A stretch of 64,000 nt of DNA, taken from the NCBI GenBank assembly GCA_944390275.1, contig CALXPL010000001.1, positions 124,001 through 188,000 on the forward strand, written 5' to 3'. Shown here piece by piece: positions 16,243 to 24,881 of this stretch. Position 1 is the first letter of the stretch. Every line of letters starts with the position of its first letter. Both the position numbers and the translations under genes were made by a program. Origin of the DNA: an uncultured Alphaproteobacteria bacterium. GTDB lineage: Bacteria > Pseudomonadota > Alphaproteobacteria > RF32 > CAG-239. The notes beneath the pieces were generated by a model that had not been told where the DNA came from, did not search any database, and saw only the letters and a program-made list of their open reading frames with translations.

Positions 16243-17922
16243 ATGAATCAAAATTTACTTAGCGATATGTATTATGCAGCACCGGAATTGTGGTACACAA
16301 TTTGGTTTGTCTTTGCCTTATTATTTTTTTTCCTATTTTATTTAGCACTCTGCCTTTTAAAACTTAAACAAAAAGTTTATTTTCTTAACCGTGATAAAGA
16401 AAGAGTCATTGAAACTCTTTATTCTTCTAAAGATGGTTATTTTGCTTTTATCTATCCTGATGAAAAAATTAATGATACACGCATAAATAATTCTGAATAT
16501 TGTTCACGAAGACTTGCTGTACTCTTAAATCTTCCTGATGGCATAAAGTCATCCTTTGCTGATGTTTTAAAATCTTTTTGTAAAGACGATGCCAAAAAAT
16601 TACAAAAGTATGTTGAGCTTTTAAGAATCGAAAGTCTTCCCTTTGATGATAATTTTCTTTTAAAATCAAATAGCTCTCTACACCTTTCCGGATGCAAAAT
16701 TACTGATACTTCCGGAAATGTCTATTGTGATATTATTTGGTTTCGCGATATTAGTTATGAATCTGCTCAAATAACAGAACTCGAAGCGGAATGTAAAAGA
16801 GCCTGCAATACAATTCTTGAATTAAATGACATCCTTGACAATTTTGCTTATCCTATTTGGATGCGTGATGAACAACTAAAATTAAAATTTGTTAATAAAA
16901 AATATCTGGATTTTACTGATGCAAATTCTAAAGATGATATTTTAAATTCCAGTATCGAAATTATTGGTACAAATAATGAAAGTATCTCTAAAAATATCGC
17001 CGCTAAAGCCCATTTGTATATAAAACCTCAACAACATTCTGCAACTCTTGTTGTTGATGGGAGCAGAAAATCTTATGACGTCATTGAAACGCCCTTTCAT
17101 GCCGAAGGGACTCTTGATAAAATTTACAGCGTTGGTTGTATGTTTGACATTACCAAACTTGATGAACTTAAATGTAACTTGAAAATTCATCAAAATGCGC
17201 ATCTGGAAATTCTTGGTGCTTTAGGAACTGCTTTTGCCGTTTTTAACGCTCAAAAAAAACTTTCTTATTATAATAAGTCTTTCGCTTCTTTGTGGAACCT
17301 AGATGAAAAATGGCTTGAACACCAACCTTCTTATGCAATGTTTCTTGATGAAATTCGCGAAAAAAGGCTCCTTCCCGAAGTGCCGGATTTTACCTTATAC
17401 AAAAACGATGAAATGAAAGATTTTAATACTATTTTACTTCCTAAAGAAGACTTACTCCATCTTCCAGACGAACGAACTTTTCGTCGAATCCGCGCTCCGC
17501 AACCTAACGGCGGTTTAATTTTTGCTTTTGAAGATGTTACCGATCGTTTAGCAACTCGCCGCGCTTACAATGCCTTAATTTCCGTTCAAAAAGAAATTTT
17601 AGATAATTTGTCTGACTGTGTTATTATTTTCGGTTCTAATGGTCGTTTGCTTTTTTATAATAAAGCCTATTTAACTTTATGGAACTGCAAAGAAATTTTC
17701 TTACAAAATGAACCGACCATTGCTGATTTTATTGAATCTCAAAAGAGTTTTTTTACCAACTATGATAATTGGAATGAATTAAAACAGGATATCATTGATC
17801 ATATCTCAAGTTTCACAACAAAATCTTTTGACCTTGTTCGAAACGACAAAGTTAAAATTGAAGTTGTTTCTTCTACTTTATCTGATGGATCCATAATGCT
17901 AACCTACAAAAAGGTTATATAG
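16243..17922 (+). CDS. PAS-domain membrane protein lacking a kinase
   Basis: A 559-residue protein with one transmembrane helix (about 18-39) and then PAS-type regions: one near 195-310 (ILDNFAYPIWMRDEQLKLKF, then a V-GCMFDIT end), one near 325-430 (ALGTAFAVFNAQKKLSYYNK, ending IFAFEDVTDR) and one near 450-559 (DNLSDCVIIFGSNGRLLFYN). In alphaproteobacterial relatives as I know them, this array leads into HisKA and HATPase domains. Here the protein stops right after the last PAS, with no kinase sequence in the next 70 bp. It may be a sensory input for another protein, or a truncated kinase. Confidence 0.75.
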   Translation: MNQNLLSDMYYAAPELWYTIWFVFALLFFFLFYLALCLLKLKQKVYFLNRDKERVIETLYSSKDGYFAFIYPDEKINDTRINNSEYCSRRLAVLLNLPDGIKSSFADVLKSFCKDDAKKLQKYVELLRIESLPFDDNFLLKSNSSLHLSGCKITDTSGNVYCDIIWFRDISYESAQITELEAECKRACNTILELNDILDNFAYPIWMRDEQLKLKFVNKKYLDFTDANSKDDILNSSIEIIGTNNESISKNIAAKAHLYIKPQQHSATLVVDGSRKSYDVIETPFHAEGTLDKIYSVGCMFDITKLDELKCNLKIHQNAHLEILGALGTAFAVFNAQKKLSYYNKSFASLWNLDEKWLEHQPSYAMFLDEIREKRLLPEVPDFTLYKNDEMKDFNTILLPKEDLLHLPDERTFRRIRAPQPNGGLIFAFEDVTDRLATRRAYNALISVQKEILDNLSDCVIIFGSNGRLLFYNKAYLTLWNCKEIFLQNEPTIADFIESQKSFFTNYDNWNELKQDIIDHISSFTTKSFDLVRNDKVKIEVVSSTLSDGSIMLTYKKVI

Positions 17923-17930
17923 CACAAATA

Positions 17931-17959
17931 TTGACAAAATACAATTTTTATGTCATAAT
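17931..17959 (+). promoter_or_regulatory. Strong promoter for the gene at 17992
   Basis: Perfect TTGACA at 17931-17936 and CATAAT at 17954-17959, with a 17 bp spacer. Its position just after the PAS gene implies separate transcription of the next gene. Confidence 0.7.
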
Positions 17960-17991
17960 ACTCTCGTAATTGTAATTATGAGGTATATTTT

Positions 17992-18795
17992 ATGAGCAAA
18001 AACTCTGATGACCTAAATATTCAATGGAAAAACTCCAGCGTTGGAAGCAAAGAAAAATCTTCCCGCCGAATTAACGAACAATCAGCTCTTAAATATAAAG
18101 CCTACAAAAAAAATTCTGTCCTTTCTCCTTCCTTGGTAACACCTGCTGATCTTCCGAAATCCATAAACAAAAAGGAAAATACAACTACGCAATTCGTTGA
18201 TGACAATAATGAAAATGATAATGTTTATCAAATTGCTTCTAATCCTAATCTATCACCCACCTCTAACAATCTCGAATTAGAAAAACAGCCTTTACTTCAA
18301 AAAAGTGAACTTGAACAGATGGAAAGGCAGCACAAAGCAGAGAAATTAAGCATCCTACAAACCGCTGATAAGTTCGCTGAAAGTGTTGGTCTTAAAAAAA
18401 TAAAATCAGAAACTTCTGCCGCATTAATGAATGATATTTCTTCTCAAGATGATTTACTTGCAAAATCAATTAATTACGATATAAAAAAACGTCTTAAAAT
18501 TAAAGGTAAAAAAATTAAACCTTTTGCTGTAAATGATTTCTTTCTTGGGATTAAAAGAATTGAATCAATCGCAGGAAAATCTATTCTCAAAGGAATGAAT
18601 GCTAAAGAAATTATTGATGCCGGAAAAACAAAAAATCGAGATTCCAAAATCTGCAAAATTATTCTAAAAAAAACAGGAAGAAAGCTTTCTCGAAAAAAAA
18701 TTTCTGATAAAAAAAAGCTTGCCAAAGCTCAAAAAGAATTTAATAAAATTGTTTCAAAAAATGCCTTACTTCGTTCTTTAGAAAAATCTAACTAG
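17992..18795 (+). CDS. Hypothetical lysine-rich protein
   Basis: I do not recognise this 267-residue protein. The first 110 residues are polar and low in complexity (Ser/Asn/Lys-rich), probably disordered. Residues about 110-200 look helical. The C-terminal 100 residues are very basic ([13 protein letters not shown], later [17 protein letters not shown]), suggesting contact with nucleic acid or an anionic surface. There is no signal peptide or membrane helix. A GAGG ribosome site precedes the ATG and a near-consensus promoter lies 32 bp upstream. Its end overlaps the convergent J-domain gene by 4 bp. Confidence 0.6.
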   Translation: MSKNSDDLNIQWKNSSVGSKEKSSRRINEQSALKYKAYKKNSVLSPSLVTPADLPKSINKKENTTTQFVDDNNENDNVYQIASNPNLSPTSNNLELEKQPLLQKSELEQMERQHKAEKLSILQTADKFAESVGLKKIKSETSAALMNDISSQDDLLAKSINYDIKKRLKIKGKKIKPFAVNDFFLGIKRIESIAGKSILKGMNAKEIIDAGKTKNRDSKICKIILKKTGRKLSRKKISDKKKLAKAQKEFNKIVSKNALLRSLEKSN

Positions 18796-19337
18796 CCAAA
18801 TCTTCGCATTAATATTTGATATGCTGAACTTAATTGTTTAAATTTTTCTTCTGACCCTTCTCTATCTTCTGGATTTAAGTCCGGATGGTATTTTTTTACC
18901 AATTTTTTATACTGCTTTTTTATGTTCTCTGCTGTTAATTCTTGTGGTTTTATTTCCATTATTTCCATATATCTTTTTTCTTCTTGAGAAAAATAAATAT
19001 TATCCATCGCGGAATAATCTGTGTGATAATCATCAAAAAATTCATAATCATCAAAAAAATTATACCCTCGGCTGTATTTTACTTTTGAACGAAATCCCCT
19101 AAAATGCATACGCGGTTTTTCTTCTTCTGGCTCCTCTGTTGAAATTCCATCGTAATAATTCCATTTGGCATTATATTCCTGAACATGCTTCAAACAAAAC
19201 CAATAATAATCTTTTAACTTTCTATCCTTTGGTGCTCGGTATTCTCCTTTTTCGGAACACCCAGGGTAATCACAGCTGTGTTCTGACTGTTCTTCATTTT
19301 GGGGGGCATAATATTTTCTGGTTCTTTTCTTTTTCAT
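18792..19337 (-). CDS. J-domain protein with N-terminal Cys motif
   Basis: A 181-residue DnaJ-like protein. The C-terminal 60 residues are a J domain with [19 protein letters not shown], holding the HPD tripeptide that stimulates DnaK. Unlike classical DnaJ, the J domain is at the C-terminus. The N-terminus has a [15 protein letters not shown] motif (about 22-36) and a C-LKH motif (about 48-51), which together could bind one metal ion. This arrangement is known in alphaproteobacterial J-domain proteins of unknown client. It overlaps the convergent gene by 4 bp. Confidence 0.85.
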   Translation of the reverse strand: MKKKRTRKYYAPQNEEQSEHSCDYPGCSEKGEYRAPKDRKLKDYYWFCLKHVQEYNAKWNYYDGISTEEPEEEKPRMHFRGFRSKVKYSRGYNFFDDYEFFDDYHTDYSAMDNIYFSQEEKRYMEIMEIKPQELTAENIKKQYKKLVKKYHPDLNPEDREGSEEKFKQLSSAYQILMRRFG

Positions 19338-19404
19338 TTTTGTTCGCTTTAGTGTTTAATTTGTTATTCTACCCCATTTTATTGTCTTTCGCAAGAAAGA
19401 GGTA

Positions 19405-20496
19405 TTAAAACATTAAGTATAATGCATACAAGAACATTATAAGCGGCAATAATATCCTTATAAGAGGATTGCCCTGATATTTTTTGCGCCGCATTTCTCG
19501 GCGCGAATCCAGCAAATAAGCAATGCTTTGTGCATCTCTTATTGGAAGAGGATTTCTTAATCCTAAACCAAACTCTGTTTTTTTCAGCGAATCTATATAA
19601 TCTTTGCTCGCACTTGTATCATCTTGTTTTATATAAGGAGCTTGTTTTATATAATTCTCATATTCTTTTTCAAGATTTACATCCGGACAATATTTTTGCA
19701 ACAATCTTAACGAACTTGCCAATTTGTACTCGTCAATTTCTTTGGGAATTGCTTCGTTCCTAAGGTATTTCACTGAAAAATTTTTTAATTTTTCATCAAC
19801 TTCTCTTAGAGAATCTATTGTATAAAAATTTATTCTTCCTTCATTATCTCTAATTATATTCCTCCACGCAAAAACCTGCATATTTTTTTCATAGAACAAG
19901 TATCCCCATAATTGTACCAAATCTTTTTGCTCCGTCTTCGTTAGTTTATCCGTAAAAAAACTTCCTTCTTGACTGATTATAAAAATATCTTCTTTTGTCG
20001 TTAATTTCCAATCAATCTCAAATTTTGAACTTTGTTGAAAAAAAGCTGTTTTTTCTAGTAATTTCTCTAATTCTGCTCCAAACAATCTTTTATCTAACAA
20101 AATATCACTTCGATAACGAAATGAATTATACAAAGGTTTTTGGCGTGAACTATGGCGTACCATTTCTCTAAATATTTTGCAAAAAAACTCTCCTTCTTCA
20201 TTACTCATTTCTCCATCATAGATAAGAGGCGTATTTTTGGGTTCTGTTGGCAGCAAAATTTTTTTATCATATGCCAATTCCGTAATAAAAATATTTAACA
20301 ATGGATTATTGTTTTCAAACATCATTTTTTCTAATTTATTTTCTAAGCTTTCATGACTTTTTCGAAGGAAAAATCGCGCTATTCCTTTTGTGCCTCCTAT
20401 TACAGAAAAATTTCGCAAAAGTTCCAAACAATCATATCGGGCAAAAAGAATTGCTAACTGCTGTCTTTTTAAAATTTGTAAAAATGAATTTATCAT
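19405..20496 (-). CDS. Decayed UbiB-like (ABC1 kinase family) protein
   Basis: A 363-residue protein ending in a hydrophobic segment (about 343-363). I recognise no intact family, but parts match UbiB in order: FARYDCLELLRN near the start, EIDWKLTTKEDIFII (compare the DW-x-x-T-x-x-x-VL region of UbiB), then VFAWRNIIRDNEGRINFYTID where UbiB has HAD-x-HPGN-x-x-x-D-x-DGRI-x-x-DFG. All the kinase motifs (KxGQ, the ATP-binding Lys, HPGN and DFG) are missing and the protein is about 130 residues shorter. The position next to mutM is where ubiE-ubiB stands in many Alphaproteobacteria. A catalytically dead relic or repurposed scaffold is inferred. Confidence 0.5.
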   Translation of the reverse strand: MINSFLQILKRQQLAILFARYDCLELLRNFSVIGGTKGIARFFLRKSHESLENKLEKMMFENNNPLLNIFITELAYDKKILLPTEPKNTPLIYDGEMSNEEGEFFCKIFREMVRHSSRQKPLYNSFRYRSDILLDKRLFGAELEKLLEKTAFFQQSSKFEIDWKLTTKEDIFIISQEGSFFTDKLTKTEQKDLVQLWGYLFYEKNMQVFAWRNIIRDNEGRINFYTIDSLREVDEKLKNFSVKYLRNEAIPKEIDEYKLASSLRLLQKYCPDVNLEKEYENYIKQAPYIKQDDTSASKDYIDSLKKTEFGLGLRNPLPIRDAQSIAYLLDSRREMRRKKYQGNPLIRILLPLIMFLYALYLMF

Positions 20497-20526
20497 TTAT
20501 AATCCTTTCTGTTGAGGAGGAATTTT

Positions 20527-21366
20527 ATGCCCGAACTACCTGAAGTGGAAACAACAAAAAATGCTTTAGCCAAAGGAATCGGTTGTTGCCGCATACTTGA
20601 TGCCTGTGTATTTGAGAATCGTCTGAGAATATCTATTCCCGATGATTTCAAACAACGAATCTTGCATGCATCTATTTTATCTTATACCCGAATTGCTAAA
20701 TATATCGTTATTAAACTCAGTAATAATCTTGATATTATTTGTCATCTCGGAATGAGCGGAAAATTTAAATTATCATACCAGAATCCTCCTTATCGTGAAA
20801 AACATGACCATGTTTTCATCTTTACGGAAAACGGAACTCTTATTTTTAACGATCCTCGACGTTTTGGATTGCTGACTTATATTGAAAATTCTCAACTTTC
20901 CAATTCCTCTTTTTTTGCAAAACTAGGTCTCGATCCCTTTTCCCCTAATTTGTCTCCTCAATATCTTTGGGAAAAACTAAAAAATAAAAATATTCCAATT
21001 AAAGTAGCTTTACTTGATCAATCTATTATTGCCGGTATTGGAAATATATATGCCTCGGAAATCCTTTTTGATGCTCATATTTCACCATTGAGAATTGCTC
21101 ATGATATTTCTTTAAAAGAATGTTATTTTTTAATCGAATCGACTAAAAAAATATTACAAAAAGCAATTGATGCCGGAGGTTCTACTTTACGAGATTACCA
21201 TAAACCTGACGGAAGTGAAGGTTATTTTCAATTTATGCATTGTGTTTATAACAAAACTGGGCAACCTTGTATAAATTGTTCTTGTCATCTTAATGAAACT
21301 GGTGGTATACAGAAAATAGTTCAGGCTGGTCGTTCCAGTTTTTATTGCGCAACAAAACAAAAATGA
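20527..21366 (+). CDS. mutM: Formamidopyrimidine-DNA glycosylase
   Basis: A 279-residue base-excision enzyme removing 8-oxoguanine and formamidopyrimidines. The start at 20527 is fixed by the N-terminal MPELPEVE, since Pro after Met removal is the nucleophile, and by the GAGGAGG ribosome site. Other family residues are present: Lys in RIAKYIV, Asn in AGIGNIYASE and Arg in AGRSSFYC. The C-terminal zinc finger is unusual: CINC and YC are present but the fourth Cys is replaced (YCATKQK instead of YC-x-x-C). Promoters are shared divergently with the UbiB-like gene. It is followed after 10 bp by an exported protein gene. Confidence 0.94.
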   Translation: MPELPEVETTKNALAKGIGCCRILDACVFENRLRISIPDDFKQRILHASILSYTRIAKYIVIKLSNNLDIICHLGMSGKFKLSYQNPPYREKHDHVFIFTENGTLIFNDPRRFGLLTYIENSQLSNSSFFAKLGLDPFSPNLSPQYLWEKLKNKNIPIKVALLDQSIIAGIGNIYASEILFDAHISPLRIAHDISLKECYFLIESTKKILQKAIDAGGSTLRDYHKPDGSEGYFQFMHCVYNKTGQPCINCSCHLNETGGIQKIVQAGRSSFYCATKQK

Positions 21367-21376
21367 AAGAATAAAA

Positions 21377-21751
21377 ATGAATTACATTCTTAAATCTTTA
21401 ATATTTATTTCTTTTTCACTTCTTCTTTTTGTTTGTCCGGCTAATGCTGCTCATTTTATTGATGGACTCGAAGATGTTCCCATTCCTACAAATATGCAGC
21501 AAATTTCTACGGATAATATTAGTTTTGGTAATGAAGAAAGCCGTCTCGTTGAGGCTTATCTTACCAGCTCTAAAATCGGTTTTAAAGCCGTTGAAAAATT
21601 TTATATTGATACCCTCCCCCAATTGGGATGGATTTTTCAGAATAAAGCTGAAAATCGTATTTCTTTTTATCGCGATGGGGAGAATCTTGAAATCGTTCGC
21701 GAGAAATTAAATCCTCTTGTTGTTCGAATCACTCTTAAAAGTCAAAATTAA
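21377..21751 (+). CDS. Conserved exported protein in the mutM cluster
   Basis: A 124-residue protein with a signal peptide (about 1-24, ending ANA) and a short mature domain starting HFIDGLEDVPIP. The pattern L-DVP-P followed by alpha/beta sequence with FYIDTLPQLGW and ISFYRDGENLEIV matches a small alphaproteobacterial exported family of unknown function as I remember it. It is probably periplasmic. It stands 10 bp after mutM and 12 bp before the enoyl-CoA hydratase gene, so the three form one operon. Confidence 0.7.
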   Translation: MNYILKSLIFISFSLLLFVCPANAAHFIDGLEDVPIPTNMQQISTDNISFGNEESRLVEAYLTSSKIGFKAVEKFYIDTLPQLGWIFQNKAENRISFYRDGENLEIVREKLNPLVVRITLKSQN

Positions 21752-21763
21752 AAAGGTTTAATC

Positions 21764-22522
21764 ATGGAATACTCTTTTGTAAAAACTGAACTTCGTGGAA
21801 AAGTCGGTATTGTTACGCTCAACAGAAGCGATGCCCTAAATATCTTAAACGAGCAAATGTTGATAGAACTTGCCGATGCTATGGAAAATTTTGATCATGA
21901 TGATAATGTCCATGCTCTTGTGCTTCAAGGAAGCGAAAAAGCTTTTTGCGCCGGTTTGGATGTTAAAGAATTTTCGGAACGCATTAATGAATTTAATAGA
22001 ATCTTAGAAACTTTTAAGAATTGTTTTATTCGAATCCATAAAATAAAAAAACCTGTTATTGCCGCTGCATCAGGTTATGTTTTGGGAATCGGCGCCGAAT
22101 TATTGCTGTGTGCCGATGTCATTTTAGCCTCCGATAGTTTTCGTTTGGCTTTACCTGAAATTAGTCTTGGAATGATTCCGGGACTCGGCATTCTTAATAA
22201 ACTTATTCGAAATATCGGAAAAGCTAAAGCTATGGAAATGGCACTTTGTGAACGCGCTATCATGGGAGATGAGGCTGAAAAAGCCGGATTAATTAGCAGA
22301 ATCGTCCCTCTGGCTGATTTATTTAATGAAGCCTTACAAGCTGCTCATCGTTCTTCTGAACTTCCTCTTTTTGCGGCTATTGCCATTAAAGAATCTGTTG
22401 CAATTGAAGAAAATTTTGAAAATACAAAAGGAATCGAAGACGTCGCCATGCGTAATAAAGTTATTATTAATACCGAAGAATTTCGAAACTATATTCGAAA
22501 TTTTAATAAATCTCAAAAATAA
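21764..22522 (+). CDS. Enoyl-CoA hydratase/isomerase family protein
   Basis: A 252-residue crotonase-fold enzyme. The oxyanion-hole segment KAFCAGLDVKEF (about 65-76) is present. Both catalytic Glu positions known from hydratases are kept, in GIGAELLLCADV (about 108-119) and ALPEISLGMIPGLG (about 128-141). So a hydratase reaction on an acyl-CoA is plausible, though substrate cannot be told. The gene lies between mutM and rpsT, the usual place of an enoyl-CoA hydratase gene in Alphaproteobacteria. No other beta-oxidation gene is near. Confidence 0.88.
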   Translation: MEYSFVKTELRGKVGIVTLNRSDALNILNEQMLIELADAMENFDHDDNVHALVLQGSEKAFCAGLDVKEFSERINEFNRILETFKNCFIRIHKIKKPVIAAASGYVLGIGAELLLCADVILASDSFRLALPEISLGMIPGLGILNKLIRNIGKAKAMEMALCERAIMGDEAEKAGLISRIVPLADLFNEALQAAHRSSELPLFAAIAIKESVAIEENFENTKGIEDVAMRNKVIINTEEFRNYIRNFNKSQK

Positions 22523-22556
22523 AACTCTTTATTTCTCTTTCTTTGAAAGAATTTTG

Positions 22557-22586
22557 TTGACTTTCACAATGTTAAGAGGGTATAAA
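22557..22586 (+). promoter_or_regulatory. Promoter for rpsT
   Basis: TTGACT at 22557-22562 and TATAAA at 22581-22586, 18 bp apart, about 50 bp upstream of the rpsT start codon. Confidence 0.6.
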
Positions 22587-22635
22587 GCTATTCAGAATAA
22601 ATTGGATTTAACAAATTTTAATAGGAATTAATATT

Positions 22636-22902
22636 ATGGCCAATCATAAATCGGCAAAAACAAGAATTAAAAGAAACAATAAAAGATGCGTTATTAATAG
22701 TGCTCGTAGAAGCAGAGCTCGTACTTTTGTAAAAAAAGCTCTGGAAGCTATTGCTTCTTCTGATAAACAATTAGCTCTTGATGCTTTTAAAGTTGCAGAA
22801 TCTGAACTTGCTAGAGCTGCTCAAAAAGGAGCTATTGATAAACAAAAAGCGTCCCGTATTGTTTCCCGTCTTTCTAAAAAAGTTAAAGCTATAGCTGCTT
22901 AA
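22636..22902 (+). CDS. rpsT: 30S ribosomal protein S20
   Basis: An 88-residue basic protein beginning ANHKSAKTRIKRNNKRCVIN, the typical S20 start after Met. The rest is a three-helix bundle rich in Ala, Lys and Arg ending ASRIVSRLSKKVKAIAA. It binds 16S rRNA in the small-subunit body. It has its own promoter and a strong terminator. The place just upstream of dnaA is conserved in Alphaproteobacteria. Confidence 0.97.
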   Translation: MANHKSAKTRIKRNNKRCVINSARRSRARTFVKKALEAIASSDKQLALDAFKVAESELARAAQKGAIDKQKASRIVSRLSKKVKAIAA

Positions 22903-23295
22903 TTTTTTTGTACTTTTTCTTTAAAGCAGAATTCCCTCTAATGTTATTACTGGGAATTCTGCTTTTGCCTTTTAAATTCTATAAAATCCTTAGTATCCAA
23001 GCGACTCTGAATCTTTTCCTGTCAAGAAATAAAATTTAAATGTTCTTGAAATGTTCTGTTGTAATTATTTTTTTTGGCGTTTACTATCCTCTTAAATTTT
23101 GTTGATTATTATTATGAATGAACAAACAAAGTATTTGTTTTAAGATAGACTATTAGGGAAGTCTTTATTATGCAGAAGCATCTGTTACATTGGGGAAATT
23201 TTTATTCCAAAAATTTCAAAGAAATAAGTTGTTTACTATTATTTGCAAACAATTTTATCATGAATTATTTAATGATTAAAAATGGGGAGTTTATA
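22903..23295. other. Intergenic region rpsT-dnaA
   Basis: This 393-bp stretch holds the rpsT terminator at 22923-22968 and the dnaA leader. I see no convincing cluster of DnaA boxes (TTATCCACA or close variants) and no A/T repeat array, so there is no support for an origin here. No gene is apparent; an in-frame ATG at 23170 would extend DnaA by 42 atypical residues. Confidence 0.6.
22923..22968 (+). terminator. Terminator of rpsT
   Basis: AAAGCAGAATTCCC at 22923-22936 pairs perfectly with 22952-22965. A short T-rich tail follows. Confidence 0.8.
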
Positions 23296-24729
23296 ATGGC
23301 TGGAGAAGCATTACAAGAAAATTCAGTTCAAGATCAATGGGGACAAATTCGCGATCAATTAAAAGTCGAGTTCGGTGATGTCGCTTTTGATAGTTGGCTG
23401 AAACCCTTAACTTTGGGTTCTTGCAACGAAGGAATCGTTAATATTTATGTTCCAACACGTTTTATGAGAAATTGGGTCATAACTCATTATTCTGATCAAA
23501 TCCATCGAATCTGGGAAAAGAAAAACCCTCAAATTAAAGAAGTTAATTTTGTCGTACAGGCCGTTCAAGAAAATGCTAAAAATGGTCTTTATAATCCTTC
23601 TTGCCGTTCTCTTTTGAAAAAGATTTCTTCTAGTCCGGCTCCACAAAACATTTATCAATCCGGTGCGGCTTCTTTAAACAATGCAGAATATGTTTCCGAC
23701 ACTTCTTTGTCTGTTCCTTTAAATCCTCAATATACCTTTGACAATTTTGTCGTCGGTAAAACTAATGAATTTGCTTACGCCGCTGCAAGAAAAGTTGCCG
23801 AATCCCGCAATGTTTCTTTCAATCCACTCTTTTTGTATTCCGGTGTTGGTTTAGGAAAAACACACCTTATGCATGCTATTGCTTGGCATATTAAACAACA
23901 AGATCCTTCTCGCAATATTGTTTATTTGTCTGCAGAAAAATTTATGTATAAATTTGTTCGTGCCTTGCGCTACAAAGATACAACAGCCTTTAAAGAACAA
24001 TTCCGTTCCGTCGATGTTTTAATGGTTGATGATGTTCAATTTATGGGTGGAAAAGATACGACTCAAGAAGAATTTTTCTATACTTTTAATTCCTTAATTG
24101 AAGAAGGTCGGCAAATCATTATTTCTGCTGACAAATCCCCTTCTGATTTGGAAGGAATCGAAGCTCGCTTGAAATCAAGATTAGGTTGTGGTTTAGTTGC
24201 CGATATTCATCCTACCGATTTTGATTTAAGAATCGGTATCTTAAATAAAAAAGCACAACAACTCGGTATTGAACTTCCTGTTTCGGTAGCTGAATTTTTA
24301 GCTCAAAAAATCACTTCTAATATTCGCGAACTGGAAGGCGCCTTAAGACGTATTATTGCCCATTCTCAATTGTTGTCTGATAAAGAAATTACGCTAGAAA
24401 TGACACAAGATGTTTTAAAAGACATGCTACGTTCTTATGATAAAAGAACAACTATTGATGAAATTCAGAAAAAAGTTGCAGAATACTTTAATATTTCGGT
24501 TAAAGAAATGCAGTCTTCCCGTAGAGCTCGTACCGTTGCTCGTCCTCGCCAAGTAGCTATGTATCTCGCGAAACAATTAACTTCTCGTTCTCTTCCGGAA
24601 ATCGGACGTAAGTTTGATCGTGATCATACTACCGTTATGCACGCTGTTCGAAAAGTTGAGGAACTTATTCTTGAAGATTCTTCTTTAGCCGAAAATGTGG
24701 ATTCTTTAAGAAGAGCTTTAGAAGCCTAA
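23296..24729 (+). CDS. dnaA: Chromosomal replication initiator DnaA
   Basis: A 477-residue AAA+ initiator. The start at 23296 is chosen because of the GGGGAG ribosome site and the N-terminal domain I pattern (QDQWGQIRDQLKVEFGDVAF). Domain II is short. Walker A SGVGLGKTH is near 182-190 and Walker B MVDDVQFM follows. The C-terminal DNA-binding domain carries the signature IGRKFDRDHTTVMHAVRKVE that reads DnaA boxes. It is followed by a terminator and then dnaN, so dnaA and dnaN are probably transcribed separately. No nearby origin is seen. Confidence 0.98.
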   Translation: MAGEALQENSVQDQWGQIRDQLKVEFGDVAFDSWLKPLTLGSCNEGIVNIYVPTRFMRNWVITHYSDQIHRIWEKKNPQIKEVNFVVQAVQENAKNGLYNPSCRSLLKKISSSPAPQNIYQSGAASLNNAEYVSDTSLSVPLNPQYTFDNFVVGKTNEFAYAAARKVAESRNVSFNPLFLYSGVGLGKTHLMHAIAWHIKQQDPSRNIVYLSAEKFMYKFVRALRYKDTTAFKEQFRSVDVLMVDDVQFMGGKDTTQEEFFYTFNSLIEEGRQIIISADKSPSDLEGIEARLKSRLGCGLVADIHPTDFDLRIGILNKKAQQLGIELPVSVAEFLAQKITSNIRELEGALRRIIAHSQLLSDKEITLEMTQDVLKDMLRSYDKRTTIDEIQKKVAEYFNISVKEMQSSRRARTVARPRQVAMYLAKQLTSRSLPEIGRKFDRDHTTVMHAVRKVEELILEDSSLAENVDSLRRALEA

Positions 24730-24746
24730 TATCAACTCTTTTCATT

Positions 24747-24772
24747 AAGCTCCGATTTTCGGAGCTTTTTTT
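24747..24772 (+). terminator. Terminator between dnaA and dnaN
   Basis: AAGCTCCGA at 24747-24755 pairs perfectly with TCGGAGCTT at 24759-24767 around a TTT loop, followed by a T tract. Confidence 0.85.
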
Positions 24773-24881
24773 ATAAAAAAATTGTTGACGAATCGTTGTT
24801 TTATCTTCTGATTTTTTAACAACATGATATTATTGATAATAAAATTTATGTAATAATTTGTTATCGTTAAGGTTATATAAA

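Noticed and set aside
22903..23295. Candidate oriC upstream of dnaA
   Set aside because: No DnaA boxes in clusters were found, and the AT content is no higher than in other gaps.
23170..23295. Longer DnaA N-terminus from an upstream ATG
   Set aside because: The extra 42 residues do not resemble DnaA domain I and the ATG at 23296 has a good ribosome site.
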